Positions 1 to 5,557 of a stretch of DNA of 6,972 bases are shown one piece after another. The notes under the pieces were generated by a model. That model was not told where the DNA came from, did not search any database, and saw nothing but the letters and a program-made list of their open reading frames with translations. Position numbers and translations under genes: made by a program. Each line of letters starts with the position of its first letter. The first letter of the stretch is position 1. The stretch is from CAYVLI01 sp964452105 [NCBI: uncultured Nitrospinota bacterium] (GTDB taxonomy: Bacteria; JAUXIQ01): the NCBI GenBank assembly GCA_964452105.1, contig CAYVLI010000134.1, forward strand, positions 1-6,972, read 5' to 3'.

Positions 1-758
1 CCGCCGTCCACCGGCAGAATCACGCCGGTCACCCATCTCGATTCGTCGCTGGCCAGATATAACGCAGCCCAGCCCACGTCCCAGGCCGACCCCTCAACCA
101 TGAGCGGCACACTCATTTTTCTCAATTCCCGGCGTTCTTCGGTCATGTCCGCCGCCACCATGGGAGTGTACACCGGCCCGGGGGCGATGCAGTTCACCCT
201 TATGTTGTGCTTGGCGTGCTGGACGGCCATGGTTTTTGTAAGGGCAATGACGCCGCCCTTGGAAGCGGAATACGCCACCAGGCCGTGCCCGCGCATGCCC
301 GCAATCGAGGAGATGTTAATGATGGAGCCGCCGCCCGTATCCATCATGTTCTTGACGGCGTACTTGGAGCAGAAGACCATTGTTTTCAGATTTACCCCCA
401 TGACGAGGTCCCAATCTTCCTCCGTGACGTCCAGCACGGAGCCGCGCAGGCCGATGCCTATGTTGTTATGCAGGACGTCCAGCTTGCCGTAGCGCTCTAC
501 CGCCGCCGCCACAGCCTTTTCCGCCTGCTCTTCTCTTAAAACATCCGCCTCCAAAACGGAGCTCTCTCCCCCTTCATCCAGAATCAGCTTCTGCGTTTCT
601 TCGGCGCGGCTTGCCACCCTGTCCACCAGCAATACCTTTGCCCCTTCCCGTGCGAAAAGAACGGCCGCGGCTTTACCGTTTCCCACACCGGGCCCGCTCG
701 AACCGGCGCCGGTAACCATGGCTACCTTGCCCTCCAGCCGGGGTCTTTTCTCTGCCAT
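1..758 (-). CDS. SDR-family NAD(P)-dependent oxidoreductase, 3' end cut by window edge
   Basis: This is a classical short-chain dehydrogenase/reductase, expected to be a cytosolic NAD(P)-dependent alcohol or ketone oxidoreductase. About 252 residues are visible, which leaves only a short C-terminal tail outside the window. The N-terminal Rossmann cofactor loop reads TGAGSSGPGVGNGK (residues 16-29), an expanded form of TGxxxGxG. The NNxG structural motif appears as HNNIG, the catalytic serine lies in NISS near residue 150, and the active-site YxxxK is Y163-S-A-S-K167. A PG motif (IAPGPVYTP) follows, as is usual after the active site, and the chain reaches the conserved LPVDGG near the C-terminus. 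The ATG at 758 is preceded by an AAGGGG ribosome-binding site at good spacing. The gene starts 48 nt after msrQ on the same strand, so it may be co-transcribed. The substrate cannot be read from the sequence, and a link to methionine sulfoxide repair is not implied. Confidence 0.93.
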   Translation of the reverse strand, partial: MAEKRPRLEGKVAMVTGAGSSGPGVGNGKAAAVLFAREGAKVLLVDRVASRAEETQKLILDEGGESSVLEADVLREEQAEKAVAAAVERYGKLDVLHNNIGIGLRGSVLDVTEEDWDLVMGVNLKTMVFCSKYAVKNMMDTGGGSIINISSIAGMRGHGLVAYSASKGGVIALTKTMAVQHAKHNIRVNCIAPGPVYTPMVAADMTEERRELRKMSVPLMVEGSAWDVGWAALYLASDESRWVTGVILPVDG

Positions 759-806
759 GCTCTGCCCCTTTCCGATGGTCGTTTTAAAAAACCTGAAAAG
801 CCGTCA

Positions 807-1418
807 TCAATCGAGCATACGCCTCAGTCTTATCGGCCGTGCTGCTATTCTTAATGCGAGCAGCACTGCTAATATAGATGCATAAATGAGGGGCGTTCGC
901 AAGTCCTTTTTAACCAGCCACAGATAGTGCACTACCCCTCCCGCCGCGACGGGATATATCAGCCGGTGCAAAGAACTCCAGCGATCCATCCTCAGCTTTT
1001 CGATTATACGGTTTGAAGAGGTGACAGCCAGTGAAGCGAGCATAACGTAAGATGCGAACCCCACGATAATGCGCTTGTGTTTTACGACGTCCTCCACGAT
1101 GGCTTCCAGGTCGAAAAATTGATCCAATCCCACGTAGGCCATGAAATGCAGGCTCGCATAGAAGAAGGCGAACAGGCCCGCCATCCTGCGCATTCCCTTC
1201 AATCCCGACGCTCCGGTAATCTCCTGCAGAGGCGATATAGCCAGCGTAATCATGAGGAAATTTAAAGTCCAGTCGCCCGTGTGGTGTTCGATCTTTTCGA
1301 TGGGGTTCGCTCCCAGCCCCGTCGTGAGAGCCGTCACGACGAGCCATATCAGGGGAATGAGCGCGGCAGCAAACAGGGTGAGTTTAACAGGACTGAATGA
1401 TGGGGTGCTCAGCTTCAT
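807..1418 (-). CDS. msrQ: MsrQ (YedZ), heme-binding membrane subunit of the MsrPQ methionine sulfoxide reductase
   Basis: The gene encodes a 203-residue integral inner-membrane cytochrome b-type protein. It passes electrons from the quinone pool or flavins to the periplasmic catalytic partner MsrP. Hydrophobic segments are visible near residues 13-34, 50-65, 80-98, 117-133, 153-168 and 174-190, matching the six-helix ferric-reductase-like fold. Family signatures present are GANPIE (36-41), TGDW (47-50), the TLAISPL segment (58-64), RRMAGLFAFFYASLH (77-91), LAVTSS (130-135) and WSSLHRLIY (147-155). Histidines H91, H151 and H164 fall where heme-ligating histidines are reported in E. coli MsrQ. 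The length is typical of the family. The ATG at 1418 is the only plausible start, because an in-frame stop lies three codons upstream. No good Shine-Dalgarno sequence is visible; the nearest purine-rich stretch is about 20 nt away. The gene is 60 nt downstream of msrP, the usual order. Confidence 0.95.
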   Translation of the reverse strand: MKLSTPSFSPVKLTLFAAALIPLIWLVVTALTTGLGANPIEKIEHHTGDWTLNFLMITLAISPLQEITGASGLKGMRRMAGLFAFFYASLHFMAYVGLDQFFDLEAIVEDVVKHKRIIVGFASYVMLASLAVTSSNRIIEKLRMDRWSSLHRLIYPVAAGGVVHYLWLVKKDLRTPLIYASILAVLLALRIAARPIRLRRMLD

Positions 1419-1478
1419 GGCAACAGTTTACGATGTTTTTCCTTATAAAGTGATGCCTTATCTGCGGCGCGAGGCGAT

Positions 1479-2429
1479 TTAAAAGAACTTGCGGAGGTCC
1501 ATGCCTCTGTACAGGCGCGCCACCAGTTCTGCGTATCCGTTAAACATTAGTGTCTCGCGCTTGCGAAACTCTCCGATTCGACGCTCACGCGCCTGGCTCC
1601 AGCGCGGGTGGTCAACGTTTGGATTTACGTTGGCGTAGAACCCGTACTCATCGGGGGCCGCCTTCATCCAGGAAGTAATGGGCATATCTCTGGTTAATCG
1701 AATCTTAACTATGGACTTGATGCTCTTGAACCCGTACTTCCAGGGCACCACCAACCTGAGAGGCGCGCCGTTCTGGCCGGGAAGCGACTCTCCGTACATG
1801 CCCACTGCCAGAAGCGTCAGGGGATGCAGCGCTTCATCCATTCTCAGACCTTCTATATAGGGCCAATCGAGTACGCCGCGGCGCTGACCGGGCATCTGCT
1901 CGGGATTCTTGAGCGCGGTAAACTCCACGAACCGAGCGGTCGAGGCAGGCTCACACCTCTTTATGAAATCTCCGAGGGGGAAGCCGACCCAGGGAATGAC
2001 CATGGACCATGCCTCAACACAGCGCAGACGATAGACGCGCTCCTCGAGGGGGAACATCTTTATGAGCTCATCGATATCGTAAACCTTCGGGCGTTTGACC
2101 TCCCCTTCCACCGATATTGCCCAGGGACGAGTATGAAAACCGCCGACCAGCTTCGCCACGGCTTCCTTATCCGTGGAAAATTCGTAAAAGTTATTGTAAT
2201 GGGTGGCGTCTTTATATGGGGTGCGCTTTCCCTCGGTGGAAAACATACCCTTCCTTGATATATGTAGCCCTTCCCCTGCGCCGCTGCCGGGTGCAAACAG
2301 CAGACCCGGCGCTATAATCCCGCCGGTTACGGCTATCGCAGTCGAAGTAATAAACCGGCGGCGATTCACGTATAAATGTTTGCCGGTAATCTCCGAGCTC
2401 TTTATTCCCGATGGCCGTTTGATCAACAT
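1479..2429 (-). CDS. msrP: MsrP (YedY), Tat-exported molybdopterin catalytic subunit of methionine sulfoxide reductase
   Basis: This is the periplasmic molybdoenzyme of the sulfite-oxidase fold that reduces protein-bound methionine sulfoxide, using electrons from MsrQ. The 316-residue product begins with a hydrophilic n-region and a twin-arginine motif NRRRFI (22-27). A hydrophobic stretch and a likely cleavage site around residues 46-53 follow. The mature part matches E. coli YedY closely: YNNFYEF (78-84), [12 protein letters not shown] (126-137), [51 protein letters not shown], and a C-terminal [16 protein letters not shown]137 is the expected molybdenum-ligating cysteine. A TTG at 2462 would add 11 residues, but the ATG at 2429 is preferred: AGAGG lies 8 nt upstream of it, and the added stretch would fall in a G/C hairpin region. 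It follows the small Met/Cys-rich gene and precedes msrQ. Confidence 0.96.
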   Translation of the reverse strand: MLIKRPSGIKSSEITGKHLYVNRRRFITSTAIAVTGGIIAPGLLFAPGSGAGEGLHISRKGMFSTEGKRTPYKDATHYNNFYEFSTDKEAVAKLVGGFHTRPWAISVEGEVKRPKVYDIDELIKMFPLEERVYRLRCVEAWSMVIPWVGFPLGDFIKRCEPASTARFVEFTALKNPEQMPGQRRGVLDWPYIEGLRMDEALHPLTLLAVGMYGESLPGQNGAPLRLVVPWKYGFKSIKSIVKIRLTRDMPITSWMKAAPDEYGFYANVNPNVDHPRWSQARERRIGEFRKRETLMFNGYAELVARLYRGMDLRKFF

Positions 2430-2444
2430 CTTTCGGTCCTCTAA

Positions 2445-2488
2445 CCCCCCGCCTGTAACCAAGGGGGGCCGACGCGCATCGGCCCCCC
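2445..2488 (-). promoter_or_regulatory. G/C hairpin with a competing alternative stem, just upstream of msrP
   Basis: On the minus-strand transcript, GGGGGGCCGA (2488-2479) pairs perfectly over 10 bp with TCGGCCCCCC (2472-2463), with a 6-nt loop. The same C6 block (2468-2463) can instead pair with a second G6 block (2450-2445) that lies 15 nt before the msrP ATG, extended by two G-U pairs. The two stems cannot form together, which is the topology of an attenuator or of a structure controlling ribosome access. The first hairpin lacks a proper U-run (it is followed by TTGGTT), so it is at best a weak intrinsic terminator. It may instead be an mRNA-stabilising or processing stem between two co-transcribed genes. 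The pairing is seen directly; the switching role is inference. Confidence 0.45.
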
Positions 2489-2516
2489 TATCTCATCTTC
2501 TCGTCTGCAATCGGCA

Positions 2517-2705
2517 TTAATCGCACATGGTGAGGAAGTCCTTGAACTCTACGCCCTTCATTTTCAAGGTGTGCATGCACTCCTTCATGAAGGTCGTATC
2601 ATCCATTATCTCCTTGCAGCAGTCGCTGAACATACCTGCCATAAACTTCCTTTTATCGTCGTCAGGAAGTCTCTTTATTTCATTCTCCAACTCATGTACT
2701 GACAT
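2517..2705 (-). CDS. Small Met/Cys-rich protein of unknown function, first gene of the msrPQ cluster
   Basis: This is a 62-residue protein that I do not recognise. It is predicted to be largely alpha-helical and soluble, with no signal peptide or membrane segment. The first 20 residues are charged (ELENEIKRLPDDDKRK). The rest is unusually rich in sulfur: methionines at 1, 22, 25, 34, 40, 44, 49 and 60, and cysteines at 29, 30, 43 and 61, together 12 of 62 residues. The vicinal C29-C30 pair and a C-terminal cysteine could bind metal or undergo redox chemistry, but no known metal-site signature is complete. The coding call rests on an excellent ribosome-binding site, GGGAGGA, 7 nt before the ATG, and on an intact frame. 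It lies 87 nt upstream of msrP on the same strand, so co-transcription is likely. A link to sulfur oxidation repair is only suggested by composition and neighbourhood. Confidence 0.7.
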   Translation of the reverse strand: MSVHELENEIKRLPDDDKRKFMAGMFSDCCKEIMDDTTFMKECMHTLKMKGVEFKDFLTMCD

Positions 2706-2764
2706 TTTCTTGTCCTCCCTTTAAGGTACTCTTAACCTCACCGGGCTAAATCCGCATTCATCCC

Positions 2765-2838
2765 TGCCATCCGGCGGGAAAACGTTCTTCGTTAAATAGT
2801 ATATGCCGTCCACTGCCCGCTGAACAGGTCGGATGGCA
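2765..2838. repeat. Long imperfect inverted repeat (possible leader stem-loop of the leftward transcript)
   Basis: TGCCATCCG (2765-2773) is perfectly complementary to CGGATGGCA (2830-2838). Directly inside it, GCGGG (2774-2778) pairs with CCCGC (2816-2820), leaving a 9-nt bulge on one side only. The loop (2779-2815) contains a small AACG/CGTT hairpin (2781-2784 with 2790-2793). The element ends 60 nt before the start codon of the small Met/Cys-rich gene. It could therefore be a structured 5' leader if transcription starts beyond 2838. The repeat is seen directly; the RNA role is inferred. Confidence 0.45.
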
Positions 2839-2882
2839 CAAAAACGTTTAACTTCCACGTCCATTATTTAACCCTAATTTCC

Positions 2883-2927
2883 TTGATTCGTGATGCTGCA
2901 TCATATATCATCAAATGATAACAGCAT
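2883..2927 (+). promoter_or_regulatory. Mutase promoter overlaid by nested palindromes (candidate operator)
   Basis: A sigma70-like promoter is visible: TTGATT (2883-2888), a 17-bp spacer and TATCAT (2906-2911, 5 of 6 to consensus). This would start transcription near 2918, about 100 nt before the mutase ATG. Two perfect inverted repeats sit on it: TGATGC-T-GCATCA (2891-2903) fills the spacer, and TATCAT-CAA-ATGATA (2906-2920) covers the -10 box and the expected start. An outer pair, ATGCTG (2893-2898) and CAGCAT (2922-2927), encloses them. A dimeric repressor bound at either palindrome would block RNA polymerase. The regulator is unknown and is not encoded in the window. Confidence 0.6.
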
Positions 2928-3019
2928 TTGGACTTTAACGGCCTTTACATTAACCGATGATTCGAAAACCATCTACCTTCTAAAAACCTGTTTCCAGGGT
3001 CATAGCCGGGGGAATAAAG

Positions 3020-4687
3020 ATGACTGACAACACAGACAAGATGCAGGAAGCCTACTTCGAAAAGGCGGGAAATCTGGAGACCTGGTCGGACCTTCCCGTC
3101 AAGGATGTTTACACACCTGAAGACATGAAGAGCATCGACTACCAGGGACAGATAGGCGACCCAGGCCAGTTTCCTTTCACCCGTGGCATACATTCGAATA
3201 TGTACCGGGGCAAATACTGGACCAGGAGAGAGGTCAGCGGATTCGGTTCTCCTGAGGACACCAATGCTCGGCTCAAGTACCAGATGTCGCAGGGAGTGAG
3301 CGGGCTCAGCTTCATACTCGATTTGCCGGGGCAGAACGGCCTGGATGCAGACCATCCCCGCTCGCGGAACGAGGTCGGAGTCCAGGGCGTCAGCATAAGC
3401 TCAGTGGACGATATGCGGGCCATGCTCAAAGATATAAAGCAGGACAAGGTATCCATGTCCTTCAACATCTCCACGCCCACGGTTGCAGTGGCCTTCGCCC
3501 AGTACCTGACGGTAGCCGAGGAGAACGGTCTGAATCTACAAGACCTGCGCGGCACCATTCAGAACGATCCGCTGCACATCCGCTATTGCGGCTTCAGGGA
3601 TGCCGCCCCCATCGACATGAGCGTAAAGCTGGCCGTGGATTGCATCGAGTACTGCACACGGAACGTCCCCAAATTCTACACCGGAAACGTGAACATGTAT
3701 GACTTGCGGGAGCTGGGCATCAACGCCCCGCAGGAGCTTGCTTTCGGGTTCGGCATCGCCATGGAGTTCATCAGAAAAGCGGTGGAGCGCGGGCTGGACG
3801 TGGATGACTTTGCACCGCGCCGGGGTTTCTACTGCTCTTCACACATAGACTTCTTCGAGGAGATAGCCAAGCTGCGCGCCGCGCGCCGCATGTGGGCCAA
3901 GATAATGACCGAGCGCTTCGACGCCAAAGACCCCCGCTCCATAACCTTCAAGTTCGGCGTTCACACGGCAGGCTGCTCGCTGGTCCCGCAGCAGCCCCTT
4001 AATAACGCCATCCGCATCGCCTACCAGGCTATGGCCGCCGTGCTTGCCGGAGTGCAGTCCCTGCACTGCTGCTCCTACGATGAACCCATCTGCCTACCCA
4101 CGGAAGGATCCCAGCAGCTGGCAATCCGCACCCAGCAGATACTGGCCTATGAGACGGGCGTGGCCAAGGTGAGCGATCCCATGGGCGGCTCATTCTACAT
4201 GGAGAACCTGACCAACCAGATAGAGGCGGAAGCCTGGAAGATAATGGATGAAGTCGATTCCATGGGAGGCATGATCGAGGCCATCAAGAAGGGCTGGGTG
4301 GACAACGAGGTGGAAAAGGCCCAGATAAAGAATCAGAAAGAGATCGATAATGGCGAGAAGATAGTGGTAGGTGTGAACGCCTTTACCTCCGAGCCGGAGA
4401 AGAAGACGCCCGGCGGCATCCACATGGTTGACCACGCAGGCGGTCGGCAGAAGGCGGAGTCGGTAATAAAACTGAAAGAAACCCGGAACAACGAAGCCAC
4501 GGCCAAAGCCATCCAGTCACTGCGCGAGCAGGCTGAGGACGGCAACGTGAACCTCATCCCCGGCATCATCGAAGCCACCAAGGCCAAAGCCACTTTCGCC
4601 GAGATACTGGGCACCATCCGCGAAGCCTACGGCCACCACTACGACCCCCTCGAGATAGTCGAGTCCCCCTTCATGGCCAGAGCTTAG
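3020..4687 (+). CDS. Adenosylcobalamin-dependent acyl-CoA mutase, large (substrate) subunit, divergent from methylmalonyl-CoA mutase
   Basis: This 555-residue protein is the TIM-barrel substrate subunit of the methylmalonyl-CoA mutase family, which rearranges acyl-CoA carbon skeletons. Family landmarks in order are RGIHSNMYRGKYW (55-67), GFGSPEDTN (74-82), DLPGQNGLDADHP (101-113), RGTIQND (177-183), DFFEEIAKLRAARRMWA, the AGCSLVPQQPLNN segment, QSLHCCSYDE (346-355), LPTE, GGSFY and IVVGVN. It ends without the cobalamin-binding DxHxxG domain, as in two-subunit mutases, but no small-subunit gene is adjacent. Measured against Propionibacterium numbering, Q197 (here Q181) and E370 (E355) are kept. 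Y89, R207, H244 and N366 are replaced by V72, G191, D228 and C351, and CoA-contact positions Y75, T77 and R82 by H58, N60 and K65. Loss of the carboxylate-binding arginine argues against methylmalonyl-CoA as substrate. The ATG at 3020 has GGGGGA 7 nt upstream. The gene is monocistronic, with its own promoter and terminator. Confidence 0.9.
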   Translation: MTDNTDKMQEAYFEKAGNLETWSDLPVKDVYTPEDMKSIDYQGQIGDPGQFPFTRGIHSNMYRGKYWTRREVSGFGSPEDTNARLKYQMSQGVSGLSFILDLPGQNGLDADHPRSRNEVGVQGVSISSVDDMRAMLKDIKQDKVSMSFNISTPTVAVAFAQYLTVAEENGLNLQDLRGTIQNDPLHIRYCGFRDAAPIDMSVKLAVDCIEYCTRNVPKFYTGNVNMYDLRELGINAPQELAFGFGIAMEFIRKAVERGLDVDDFAPRRGFYCSSHIDFFEEIAKLRAARRMWAKIMTERFDAKDPRSITFKFGVHTAGCSLVPQQPLNNAIRIAYQAMAAVLAGVQSLHCCSYDEPICLPTEGSQQLAIRTQQILAYETGVAKVSDPMGGSFYMENLTNQIEAEAWKIMDEVDSMGGMIEAIKKGWVDNEVEKAQIKNQKEIDNGEKIVVGVNAFTSEPEKKTPGGIHMVDHAGGRQKAESVIKLKETRNNEATAKAIQSLREQAEDGNVNLIPGIIEATKAKATFAEILGTIREAYGHHYDPLEIVESPFMARA

Positions 4688-4713
4688 GGCGTACAGCAGC
4701 GCCCCTGTCTTTC

Positions 4714-4755
4714 GGGGAGAACCCTTTTATAATGAGGGTTCTCCCCTCTCTTTTT
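4714..4755 (+). terminator. Intrinsic terminator of the mutase gene
   Basis: A perfect 12-bp stem, GGGGAGAACCCT (4714-4725) with AGGGTTCTCCCC (4735-4746), encloses a 9-nt loop. It is followed by TCTCTTTTTCTCT. It begins 27 nt after the mutase stop codon and insulates the following operon from read-through. Confidence 0.9.
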
Positions 4756-4810
4756 CTCTACGGCTCGCCTGTCAGATGTAAACGATTCTGCAGTGTCCAA
4801 GTACTTAATA

Positions 4811-4874
4811 TTGTATAGTTTCATACACACATGTTGTATTATATTATACAAGAATATTGTATTATAACATACAA
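4811..4874. repeat. Three TTGTAT-N6-ATACAA dyads at 23-bp spacing, candidate operator array
   Basis: Copies lie at 4811-4828 (last base C instead of A), 4834-4851 and 4857-4874, each with 6-bp arms and a 6-bp spacer, separated by 5 bp. The start-to-start distance is exactly 23 bp both times. Copies 1 and 3 also share the preceding AATA. The array ends 7 bp before a consensus -35 box and serves no gene other than the rightward nucleotidyltransferase operon. Equal phasing of slightly over two helical turns suggests cooperative binding of a dimeric regulator, most simply autoregulation by a product of the operon. The repeats are direct observation; the binding protein is unknown. A plasmid-type replication iteron is less likely because no replication gene is near. 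Confidence 0.8.
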
Positions 4875-4881
4875 TTTATTC

Positions 4882-4910
4882 TTGACAAATGCAATGGGAA
4901 GGCCTACTTT
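4882..4910 (+). promoter_or_regulatory. Promoter of the nucleotidyltransferase operon
   Basis: A perfect TTGACA -35 box (4882-4887) is followed after 17 bp by TACTTT (4905-4910), a weak -10 (3 of 6). Transcription would begin near 4917, leaving a leader of only about 14 nt before the ATG at 4931. The -35 is clear; the -10 is tentative, since the better TATAAC at 4910-4915 is too far away. The weak -10 beside an upstream operator array would suit a tightly controlled or activator-dependent promoter. Confidence 0.6.
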
Positions 4911-4920
4911 ATAACCGAAT

Positions 4921-4926
4921 AGGAGG
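4921..4926 (+). promoter_or_regulatory. Ribosome-binding site that fixes the nucleotidyltransferase start
   Basis: A full AGGAGG lies 4 nt before the ATG at 4931. The in-frame ATG upstream at 4889 overlaps the end of the promoter -35 region and has no ribosome-binding site, so 4931 is the chosen start. Confidence 0.8.
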
Positions 4927-4930
4927 TTGT

Positions 4931-5557
4931 ATGGAGGCAGCCGACCAGTACAGGTTTAGCGACGGTGATTTGCTGGATACTTTAGATAACTGGGACAGCC
5001 TGATGAACTTTCGCGTTCGTCTGATCGCCTGCGGTGGCACGGCTCTTACCCTTCTTAAAATCAAAAGCTCAACCAAGGACATAGACTTCATTGTTCCGGC
5101 AGAAAAACAATACTATAAATTAATAAAATTCTTGAGAGACCTCGTTTATGAGCAAAAAGGAGGTGGTCTGGCGCATGAAGACGATCCAGACTTTATTTAT
5201 CAGTTCTGGTGTGGGAACAGAGTCTTCACCACAGAACTCTTATACTCCCCCCTGGACCATGAAAAACATATTGCGGTTAGGAAATGGAGGCACATCTACC
5301 TTGGTGCTCTGAATATAATAGGCCTCATTACCACCAAAATGTTCCGGGGGACCGATACCGACGTAGAGGATTGTATTGCTGCGTTCGAGGCGGGCCAGGT
5401 CGATGCTGAATCGCTTCTGCGAGAATATCTGGACCACGCTCAATACGATCTGAATCCCGAAAAAGTGCGTCAAAACTTCGTTTATTTCATCGAGCGCTTA
5501 GCCGAGCGACGGCTCGTAAACGATGATTATGTTAGAAAGGCAAGGTCATCAGTATGA
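4931..5557 (+). CDS. AbiEii/MNT-like minimal nucleotidyltransferase (DUF6036-type), probable toxin-antitoxin or defence component
   Basis: This 208-residue protein has the core signature of the polymerase-beta nucleotidyltransferase fold. CGGTAL (34-39) gives the GG[S/T] motif, followed by STKDIDFIVP (47-56) with the metal-binding pair D50 and D52. E101 in FTTELLY occupies a position where a third carboxylate is expected. A conserved-looking basic and acidic patch follows, TTKMFRGTDTDVED (133-146), with K135 and D141/D143/D146. This is the arrangement seen in AbiEii-like and DUF6036 proteins, which transfer a nucleotide to RNA or protein targets. The C-terminal part is helical. It is the first gene of a two-gene operon whose second gene starts inside its stop codon (ATGA), implying coupled translation. 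Its base composition is more A+T rich than the flanking mutase gene, which suggests horizontal acquisition. Whether it is the toxic or the neutralising member cannot be read from sequence. Confidence 0.75.
   Translation: MEAADQYRFSDGDLLDTLDNWDSLMNFRVRLIACGGTALTLLKIKSSTKDIDFIVPAEKQYYKLIKFLRDLVYEQKGGGLAHEDDPDFIYQFWCGNRVFTTELLYSPLDHEKHIAVRKWRHIYLGALNIIGLITTKMFRGTDTDVEDCIAAFEAGQVDAESLLREYLDHAQYDLNPEKVRQNFVYFIERLAERRLVNDDYVRKARSSV

Larger units (their letters stand above)
2706..3019. other. Divergent intergenic region between the msrPQ cluster and the mutase gene
   Basis: This 314-base stretch has no credible gene. It must carry the promoters for both the leftward small-gene/msrPQ cluster and the rightward mutase gene. 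The rightward promoter and its palindromes (2883-2927) and a long stem-loop (2765-2838) are listed separately. For the leftward direction only a weak candidate -10, TATACT (minus strand, 2803-2798), is visible, with no convincing -35. The octamer AAAACGTT occurs twice in direct orientation (2779-2786 and 2841-2848). The last 100 bases (2918-3019) appear to be the untranslated leader of the mutase mRNA, ending in a GGGGGA ribosome-binding site; no riboswitch fold is recognised there. Confidence 0.6.

Noticed and set aside
100-539. Plus-strand open frames opposite the SDR gene
   Set aside because: They lie antisense to a clear SDR with all catalytic motifs and show no family resemblance or ribosome-binding site.
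2430-2462. TTG start giving an 11-residue longer MsrP
   Set aside because: The extra residues are low-complexity Gly-rich, encoded within the G-run structure, and would push the Tat motif further from the N-terminus; the ATG at 2429 has a better ribosome-binding site.
2883-2914. FNR/CRP-type box (TTGAT...ATCAA) in the mutase promoter
   Set aside because: The half-sites are 22 bp apart instead of the required 4 bp, so it is not an FNR site; the shorter perfect palindromes explain the pattern better.
2945-4617. Several minus-strand open frames opposite the mutase gene
   Set aside because: They are shadows of a G+C-rich coding gene; products show no recognisable motifs, and the mutase frame is unambiguous.
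4811-4874. CRISPR array or replication iterons
   Set aside because: Only three short dyads with 5-bp gaps exist, with no spacer-length unique segments, no cas gene and no replication initiator nearby.
4889-4930. 14-residue N-terminal extension of the nucleotidyltransferase from the ATG at 4889
   Set aside because: That ATG directly follows the -35 box and lies upstream of the expected transcript start; AGGAGG before 4931 supports the shorter protein.
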